From assembly GCA_948857205.1 (NCBI GenBank), contig CAQPRV010000100.1, positions 1-8,004 of the forward strand: DNA of 8,004 bases, read 5' to 3'. The position numbers and the translations under genes were made by a program. This DNA is from an uncultured Clostridia bacterium (lineage in GTDB: Bacteria; Bacillota; Clostridia; TANB77; CAG-508). The notes under the pieces were generated by a model, which saw only the letters and a program-made list of their open reading frames with translations, had not been told where the DNA came from and searched no databases. Within the stretch, counting starts at the first letter, position 1; each line of letters starts with the position of its first letter. Positions 1 through 3,867 of this stretch are shown here, piece after piece.

Positions 1-536
1 ATAGAGTAACAGGATTAGGAGATTCAGAGATAAGATATGTATGGGCAGTAATAACAGATAAAGCAGGAAATTCAAGAAGAAGTACAAATTATGTTAAAGT
101 AGTTATGCCACATACACATAATGATAGTTGCTATAGAATGAGTTATGCAAATTATTCTTGCAAAAATGGATATGGCAATTATAAAAGTAGTATAACTAAA
201 GGATACTGTAGGAGTTGTAATTCTATAGATTCACAAAAAGGTAGAGGTTGGATAAATACAAATTATTATTATAACAATGGGGATATAATATCTTTTCATA
301 TACATTGTGGAAGGACAGAGGGAATGGATTACTATGTTGATCCTAATCCAAATGTCAATGATTGGTCAGCTAAGGAAGTTACAGTATATATAAAGTGTTG
401 TCCACAATGTGAGAATAATATTTTTGATAACAAGGTAACTGGTTATACAATAGCTTGGAAATGTAGACATACAGTTGGAAAACAACTTTATTGCACAAAA
501 AATGTGTCTGGTAATTCCATTTCACAAAGTTTTTAA
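1..536 (+). CDS. C-terminal part of a Cys/His-rich, probably surface-exposed protein (5' truncated by window edge)
   Basis: The frame is open from base 3 to the TAA at 534-536, so the ATG at 105 is internal and the true start lies left of the window; about 177 residues are visible. The first ~34 residues (containing VWAVITDKAGNS) resemble the end of a bacterial Ig-like repeat of extracellular proteins. The remainder is a separate module with ten cysteines: an HTHNDSCY motif, CRSC, HIHCG, CCPQC, then WKCRH and YC near the end. CxxC pairs with nearby His suggest a zinc-knuckle-like or disulfide-stabilised fold. No LPxTG motif and no C-terminal membrane helix is visible, so this tail is not sortase-anchored. 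Aromatic Tyr/Asn-rich composition also fits an extracellular protein. I recognise only the general style of Clostridia surface proteins with repeated His/Cys modules, so the specific function is unknown. Confidence 0.75.
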   Translation, partial: RVTGLGDSEIRYVWAVITDKAGNSRRSTNYVKVVMPHTHNDSCYRMSYANYSCKNGYGNYKSSITKGYCRSCNSIDSQKGRGWINTNYYYNNGDIISFHIHCGRTEGMDYYVDPNPNVNDWSAKEVTVYIKCCPQCENNIFDNKVTGYTIAWKCRHTVGKQLYCTKNVSGNSISQSF

Positions 537-590
537 AGGAAAATATCATATGTTATAAAAAAAAACGAGTAATGTTTTTTTATATTCTAG

Positions 591-617
591 GAAAGTTATC
601 AAAGTATGATAACTTTC
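591..617 (+). terminator. 10-bp perfect hairpin, possible terminator or attenuator arm
   Basis: GAAAGTTATC (591-600) pairs perfectly with GATAACTTTC (608-617) around a 7-nt loop. The downstream sequence TGTTCGTTTTA is only moderately U-rich, so this is a weak intrinsic terminator candidate for the gene ending at 536. The 3' arm can also pair with a copy of the 5' arm at 637-645, so the structure may switch. Confidence 0.4.
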
Positions 618-623
618 TGTTCG

Positions 624-664
624 TTTTATACAATAGGAAAGTTATATTTTTCTATTGTATAAAA
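624..664. repeat. 13-bp perfect inverted repeat with 15-nt loop
   Basis: TTTTATACAATAG (624-636) is the exact reverse complement of 652-664. The loop begins with GAAAGTTAT (637-645), the same sequence as the 5' arm of the preceding hairpin; the 12-nt string TAGGAAAGTTAT occurs at both 588-599 and 634-645. It can fold in either transcript orientation. Confidence 0.6.
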
Positions 665-723
665 AGTTACAATCGCTAGCCTTTTTGGATTTTGTCCTTA
701 CAGTCAAAAACTTAAATTGAGCG

Positions 724-766
724 AGAACAAATTAAAGAAATATTTTTACTTTTTCTTATTTGTTCT
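724..766. repeat. Bulged 15-bp inverted repeat upstream of tsaC promoter
   Basis: AGAACAAAT (724-732) pairs with ATTTGTTCT (758-766). After a 2-nt bulge, AAGAAA (735-740) pairs with TTTCTT (752-757) around an 11-nt loop. It lies directly upstream of the tsaC -10 element. It could be a terminator isolating tsaC from upstream transcription, but the downstream T run is short and interrupted (TTCC). Confidence 0.45.
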
Positions 767-795
767 TTCCTATAAAACTATAATTATGTTATAAT
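766..795 (+). promoter_or_regulatory. Extended -10 promoter for tsaC
   Basis: TATAAT at 790-795 is preceded by TGT (787-789), giving the extended -10 form TGnTATAAT. The -35 match (TTTCCT at 766-771, 18-nt spacer) is poor, as is usual for extended -10 promoters. Predicted transcription start is about 802, leaving a leader of about 35 nt before the tsaC ATG. Confidence 0.55.
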
Positions 796-836
796 TAAAA
801 AAAAGTAATAAAAATATAATACAAGAGTGGTAAAAA

Positions 837-1475
837 ATGACAAAATATTTAAAATATGAAGAAATAGATAATGATAATATGTTAGAAATAGGAAAAGCCT
901 TAAAGAATGGAAAATTAGTTGTTTTTCCAACAGATACTGTATATGGCATTGGAACAAATGCCTATAATAAAGAGGCATGTGAGAAGATATATGAAGCCAA
1001 GGGAAGGCCAATGTATAAACCTTTAATTATTTTAATTTCAGATATTTTTATGTTAAAAGAAATAGTGGATGACATAAATCCTATTGAACAAAAATTGATA
1101 GATAATTTTTGGCCAGGACCATTAACAATAAAAATTAAGAAAAAAGATGGAGTTTTACCTAATCTTATATCTGCAGGTGACGAATATATAAGAGTACGAC
1201 TTATAAAAGATAGTCTTATTCATAAGCTTATTCAACTTGCAGGTGTACCTATTGTTGCTCCTAGTGCTAACCTTTCTGGAAGTAGTACAGGAACGAAAGT
1301 AAAAAATATTATTAAAGAATTAGGCGGTAAAGTAGACTATATTTTAGATTGTGGAGATATAGAAAATGATATTGTATCAACAATTGTACAAGTAGAAGAT
1401 GACAAACTTATAATTATAAGAGAAGGAAAAATTAAAAAAGAAGAATTAGCAAAGATTATACCTATAAAAGAGTAA
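837..1475 (+). CDS. tsaC: L-threonylcarbamoyladenylate synthase, short TsaC/YrdC type
   Basis: The 212-residue protein is a member of the YrdC/Sua5 family. It makes threonylcarbamoyl-AMP from threonine, bicarbonate and ATP in the cytoplasm; TsaD/TsaB/TsaE then transfer the group to A37 of tRNAs reading ANN codons (t6A). Visible motifs are FPTDTVYGIG (30-39), KGRPMYKPL (55-63) carrying the nucleotide-binding Lys/Arg residues, FWPGPLT (91-97), RVR (119-121), APSANLSG (141-148) and a C-terminal IREGKI (194-199). Length matches the single-domain TsaC form; the C-terminal Sua5 domain found in longer homologues (about 340 residues) is absent. The ATG at 837 is supported by a moderate RBS (AAGAGTGG, 823-830) and an extended -10 promoter upstream. 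It is the first gene of a co-directional set with rbgA and mrnC, all concerned with tRNA or rRNA function. Naming tsaC versus ywlC/sua5 is convention. Confidence 0.93.
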   Translation: MTKYLKYEEIDNDNMLEIGKALKNGKLVVFPTDTVYGIGTNAYNKEACEKIYEAKGRPMYKPLIILISDIFMLKEIVDDINPIEQKLIDNFWPGPLTIKIKKKDGVLPNLISAGDEYIRVRLIKDSLIHKLIQLAGVPIVAPSANLSGSSTGTKVKNIIKELGGKVDYILDCGDIENDIVSTIVQVEDDKLIIIREGKIKKEELAKIIPIKE

Positions 1476-1481
1476 ATATAT

Positions 1482-1511
1482 TTGGACAAGAATAAAGAAA
1501 GTGTTTATACT
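1482..1511 (+). promoter_or_regulatory. Possible promoter in the tsaC-rbgA gap
   Basis: TTGGAC (1482-1487) and TATACT (1506-1511) are separated by 18 nt, a moderate sigma-A match. A 7-bp hairpin (TTTATAC 1504-1510 with GTATAAA 1517-1523) overlaps the -10 region. It lacks a following U tract, so it does not look like a terminator. rbgA-mrnC may therefore be both co-transcribed with tsaC and independently expressed. Confidence 0.3.
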
Positions 1512-1553
1512 TAGGTGTATAAAATTAAGATTAGAAATAGAAAAGGAGAAATG

Positions 1554-2492
1554 ATGAGTAGTAAGAAGGAAAATAATCAAGAGGTATTTTCTAAAACCAA
1601 TATAAACTGGTATCCAGGTCATATGGCAAAAACTAGAAGGGAGATAATAGAAGACTTAAAATTTATTGATATAGTAATAGAATTATTAGATGCTAGAATA
1701 CCAATAGCAAGTCAAAACCCAGAAATAACAAAAATAACAAAAGGAAAGAAAAAGATAATATTATTAAATAAATGTGATTTAGCAGAAGATTACCAAAATA
1801 AGTTATGGATAGAATACTTCAAAAATAAAGGTATTGTTGCAATATTAACAGATTCAAATTCAGGAAAAGGAATAGAAGAAAGCATAAAAAAAATAGAAGA
1901 AGTTATGCAAGAAAATCTAAAAAGTCAAGCTGAAAAAGGAAGAAAAGGAAGAAAAATAAGAGCAATGATTTTAGGAATACCAAATGTAGGGAAATCATCA
2001 TATATTAATAGAATATCAAAAAGGACTACTGCAGGAGTAGGAAATAAGCCAGGTGTAACAAAGCAAAAACAATGGATACGAATTAACGAAAAAATAGAAT
2101 TATTAGATACACCAGGAGTATTATGGCCGAAATTTGAAAATGAAGAAATTGCATTACACTTAGCATTTACAGGAACAATAAAACAAGAGATTTTAGAAAA
2201 AACTGAAATTGCATACTATTTAGTTAAATTTTTAATAGAAAATAACTTGAAGCAATTATGTGAAAGATATAAAATAGAAGAAAATCAAATAAAAAATATT
2301 ATGGAACAAGAAGACAAGTTAGAAAATGAAAAAGTGTATGAAGTTATGCTAGAAATAGGAAGAAAAAGAGGTTGTATAATTTCTGGAGGAAGCATTGATG
2401 ATGAAAAAACAGCAAATATAATACTAGATGAATTTAAAAATGGAAAGCTAGGCAAAATTACAATAGAGAAAGTAAATAATATATCAAAATAA
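1554..2492 (+). CDS. rbgA: Ribosome biogenesis GTPase A (RbgA/YlqF)
   Basis: This is a circularly permuted GTPase needed for late 50S subunit assembly, acting on pre-50S particles in the cytoplasm. The G motifs occur in permuted order: G4 NKCD (72-75), G5 around DSNSGKG (100-106), G1 GIPNVGKSS (141-149), G2 region GNKPGVTK (163-170), G3 DTPG (185-188). The N-terminal WYPGHM (19-24) contains the His that family work implicates in GTP hydrolysis. The C-terminal helical part after about residue 200 is the RNA-contacting ANTAR-like domain. The ATG at 1554 (312 residues) is chosen because AGGAG at 1544-1548 sits 5 nt upstream. The adjacent ATG at 1551 would leave only 2 nt, and an in-frame GTG at 1515 has no RBS and would place the real RBS inside the gene. 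It is followed after 17 nt by mrnC, almost certainly in the same transcript. Confidence 0.95.
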   Translation: MSSKKENNQEVFSKTNINWYPGHMAKTRREIIEDLKFIDIVIELLDARIPIASQNPEITKITKGKKKIILLNKCDLAEDYQNKLWIEYFKNKGIVAILTDSNSGKGIEESIKKIEEVMQENLKSQAEKGRKGRKIRAMILGIPNVGKSSYINRISKRTTAGVGNKPGVTKQKQWIRINEKIELLDTPGVLWPKFENEEIALHLAFTGTIKQEILEKTEIAYYLVKFLIENNLKQLCERYKIEENQIKNIMEQEDKLENEKVYEVMLEIGRKRGCIISGGSIDDEKTANIILDEFKNGKLGKITIEKVNNISK

Positions 2493-2509
2493 AAGAGAAG
2501 AAGGAAAAT

Positions 2510-2908
2510 ATGATAGAAGATTTTATAAAAATAGAAAGAGAAGAAAAAGATGTTAATTTAATGTCACCACTAACTTGGGCATATATAGGAGATTGTGTGT
2601 ATGAATTATATATTAGAACAGAACTTATTAATAAAACAAATTTAAAACCACATAAGTTACATATTGAATCAATTAAGTATGTGAAAGCAAAGGCACAAGC
2701 AGATTTGCTTAAAAAAATGATGGCTGAATTAACAGATGAAGAAAAGGATATTGTACGTAGAGGAAGAAATACAGAAAATCATCATTTACCTAAAAATTCT
2801 AATATTCAGGAATATATGTATTCAACTGCATTTGAAGCTCTAATTGGATATTTATATTTAACAAAAAGATATCAAAGGCTAAAAGAAATTTTAAAGAAAA
2901 GTTTTTAA
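2510..2908 (+). CDS. mrnC: Mini-ribonuclease III (Mini-III)
   Basis: The 132-residue protein consists of an RNase III catalytic domain without a dsRNA-binding domain, the hallmark of Mini-III. In Bacillus this enzyme trims the ends of 23S rRNA precursors in the assembling 50S subunit, with Mg2+-dependent catalysis as a dimer. Motifs include LTWAYIGDCVYELYIR with the catalytic Asp at D28 and Glu at E32, RRGRN (83-87), and the second acidic site in AFEALIGYLYL (E109). Length fits the family (about 130-145). The ATG at 2510 has AGAAGG (2499-2504) 5 nt upstream. It starts 17 nt after rbgA; pairing an rRNA-processing nuclease with a 50S-assembly GTPase makes functional sense. No clear intrinsic terminator follows it: only a 6-bp stem (2972-2977/2985-2990) without U tract was found. 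Confidence 0.94.
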   Translation: MIEDFIKIEREEKDVNLMSPLTWAYIGDCVYELYIRTELINKTNLKPHKLHIESIKYVKAKAQADLLKKMMAELTDEEKDIVRRGRNTENHHLPKNSNIQEYMYSTAFEALIGYLYLTKRYQRLKEILKKSF

Positions 2909-2994
2909 TAAATAATTATAATCCTTCTCACGTTATTCTTAATTAAATACGAACAAATAAATAATTAAAACTTTAAGCGATTGTCTTAAAATAG

Positions 2995-3023
2995 TTGACT
3001 AAATAGAAAAAAAATGATATAAA
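2995..3023 (+). promoter_or_regulatory. Sigma-A promoter of tRNA-Glu
   Basis: TTGACT (2995-3000) and TATAAA (3018-3023) have an ideal 17-nt spacer, and TGA directly before the -10 adds an extended -10 contact. Predicted start is about 3030, about 20 nt before the mature tRNA. Confidence 0.8.
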
Positions 3024-3049
3024 TAAAAAGTGTATTAAATACTTTTTAT
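3023..3049 (+). repeat. 9-bp hairpin immediately 5' of the tRNA
   Basis: ATAAAAAGT (3023-3031) pairs perfectly with ACTTTTTAT (3041-3049), ending exactly at the base before the mature tRNA 5' end. Because the predicted start is near 3030, only part of the stem would be transcribed from this promoter. A full hairpin would form only on read-through from mrnC. Confidence 0.4.
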
Positions 3050-3124
3050 GGCCCGTTGGTCAAGCGGCTAAGACGCCACCCTCTCAAGGTGGAATCATGG
3101 GTTCGATTCCCGTACGGGTCACCA
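3050..3124 (+). tRNA. tRNA-Glu (anticodon CUC), CCA encoded
   Basis: A complete cloverleaf can be drawn. The acceptor stem is GGCCCGT with ACGGGTC (one G-T pair), followed by discriminator A and genome-encoded CCA (3122-3124). The D stem is GTC/GAC, and the anticodon stem is CCACC/GGTGG with loop CTCTCAA. The variable loop has 4 nt and the T arm ATGGG/CCCGT has loop TTCGATT. The anticodon at 3083-3085 is CTC, reading GAG. The acceptor and D-arm sequence closely resembles Firmicute tRNA-Glu. It stands alone, downstream of mrnC, with its own promoter and a probable terminator. Confidence 0.96.
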
Positions 3125-3155
3125 AAACGTTCTAAAAACAAACTTTACGTTTGTT

Positions 3156-3187
3156 AAATGGTTGGTTCACCACAAATCATTTTTTTA
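3156..3187 (+). terminator. Probable intrinsic terminator of tRNA-Glu
   Basis: AAATGGTT (3156-3163) pairs with AATCATTT (3175-3182) with one G-T pair. An internal mismatch and two further pairs follow inside, and a run of seven Ts starts at 3181. A separate 7-bp hairpin (AACAAAC 3137-3143 with GTTTGTT 3149-3155) lies between this and the tRNA and may define its 3' trailer. Confidence 0.6.
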
Positions 3188-3431
3188 ATATATCTTTTAT
3201 TCTATACATATTAACTAAATACCCAAAAATATAATAAATTATATTTTTTAGAAACCCGTTTCATAATTATGTACAACAATATTGTATCTCTCGTAATGAG
3301 AGCTAAAAAAGTTATAGATAACTATGTTTTTAGTACGAAGATAAATAAAAAATATAAATAGGAGAAATTTAAAAGAAATTATGAACGGAAAAGTTTAATT
3401 AGCATAAAATATTCACTATAAAAAATAGTGC
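3188..3431. other. AT-rich intergenic stretch without a recognisable gene
   Basis: No open frame of credible length or RBS context was found. Small hairpins are CTCTC/GAGAG (3288-3292/3298-3302), AGTTA/TAACT just after it, and CACTAT/ATAGTG (3414-3419/3425-3430) abutting the next -35 element. An AGGAG at about 3361-3365 precedes only a five-codon frame. I see no function for this stretch. Confidence 0.5.
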
Positions 3432-3461
3432 TTGACAATAAAAAAAGATAAGTTATATAAT
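3432..3461 (+). promoter_or_regulatory. Consensus sigma-A promoter of the riboswitch-ATPase transcript
   Basis: A perfect TTGACA (3432-3437) and perfect TATAAT (3456-3461) are separated by 18 nt. Predicted start is about 3468, giving an approximately 400-nt leader before the ATPase start codon that contains the manganese riboswitch and its terminator. Confidence 0.85.
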
Positions 3462-3527
3462 AAATAAAATTAACACATATTTAACACTTTATTTTTTAGT
3501 AACCTGAAATAAATAAAAATATATAAA

Positions 3528-3620
3528 TTAAAAGGGAGTAGCTTAAAATTACTAATCAACAATCGCGATACAAAGTATCTGGTTAGTGAACTATTAAAAA
3601 ATAGTAGGCAAGACTTTTAA
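3528..3620 (+). ncRNA. yybP-ykoY manganese riboswitch (aptamer)
   Basis: The two hallmark segments of the yybP-ykoY class are present: GGGAGTAGC (3534-3542) at the 5' side and GGCAAGAC (3607-3614) at the 3' side. Helix P1 forms from TTAAAAG (3528-3534) and CTTTTAA (3614-3620). Within it, ACTAATC (3551-3557) pairs with GGTTAGT (3581-3587); that arm is extended by GATAC/GTATC (3567-3571/3575-3579), and a 6-bp hairpin ACTATT/AATAGT (3590-3595/3600-3605) follows. The unpaired AACAATCGC between the arm helices fits the conserved metal-binding loop. Members of this class bind Mn2+ and control Mn2+ exporters, including P-type ATPases. The position, in the leader of a P-type ATPase gene, matches. Identification is by motif and fold, not covariance search. 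Confidence 0.88.
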
Positions 3621-3691
3621 AAGGAGAAATTTTAATATTCAAAAAATAAAAAAGCTGGATAAATTAAAATGGACCTTTTAAAAGTCTTTTT
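3610..3691 (+). terminator. Riboswitch-controlled intrinsic terminator
   Basis: AAGACTTTTAAAAGG (3610-3624) is the exact reverse complement of 3674-3688 (15 bp), followed by Ts through 3691. The 49-nt loop folds further (ATTTTAAT 3629-3636 with ATTAAAAT 3663-3670). The 5' arm contains 3614-3620, the 3' strand of aptamer helix P1, so P1 and the terminator exclude each other. Mn2+-stabilised P1 should therefore prevent termination, making this an ON switch. Confidence 0.85.
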
Positions 3692-3867
3692 ATTGTATAG
3701 TAAAATAGAAAATTTTATTTGTATAGCAAAAGAATTTTCGTAAAAAATTATAGAAAATTACATAAGCAAGAATATAAAAAAATTCGAAAGTATAATAAAG
3801 TAATTTTAGAGTTAATAAATAAAAATAATAAAATTGTTAAAAATAATAAAAAAGGAGTTGATTCTGA
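3692..3867 (+). other. AT-rich leader between terminator and ATPase start
   Basis: About 175 nt of extremely A-rich sequence. TTGTATAG followed by A-rich sequence occurs twice (about 3693 and 3718). It ends with the AGGAG (3853-3857) that serves the ATPase. A 63-codon frame starting at TTG 3719 spans it but lacks an RBS and has a low-complexity Lys/Asn product, so it is not annotated as a gene. Confidence 0.5.

Larger units (their letters stand above)
537..836. other. Hairpin-rich intergenic region between surface protein and tsaC
   Basis: No credible gene is present. The region holds a weak A/T hairpin at 559-581 (AAAAAAAC/GTTTTTTT, loop GAGTAAT), two strong hairpins at 591-617 and 624-664, a bulged hairpin at 724-766, and an extended -10 promoter just before tsaC. 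The A/T hairpin and the 591-617 hairpin are the best candidates for ending the upstream transcript, although neither has a classic GC stem with a long U tract. The stretch at about 664-722 has less extreme composition than its surroundings and is otherwise unexplained. Confidence 0.6.

Noticed and set aside
105..536. Independent 143-residue gene starting at ATG 105
   Set aside because: The frame is open upstream to the window edge with an Ig-like sequence continuous with it, and no RBS precedes ATG 105.
588..664. CRISPR or other repeat array from the repeated TAGGAAAGTTAT
   Set aside because: Only two copies 46 bp apart, no further repeats and no cas genes; inverted-repeat structure explains it better.
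784..1011. 75-codon minus-strand frame over the start of tsaC
   Set aside because: Shadow of tsaC with a low-complexity Leu/Phe/Tyr product and no RBS.
1515..1553. Longer RbgA starting at GTG 1515
   Set aside because: It would add 13 residues of basic low-complexity sequence and put the good AGGAG (1544-1548) inside the gene; family members start shortly before the WYPGHM motif.
2972..2990. Hairpin after mrnC as a terminator
   Set aside because: Only 6 bp, A/T-dominated, with no U tract; it sits just upstream of the tRNA promoter.
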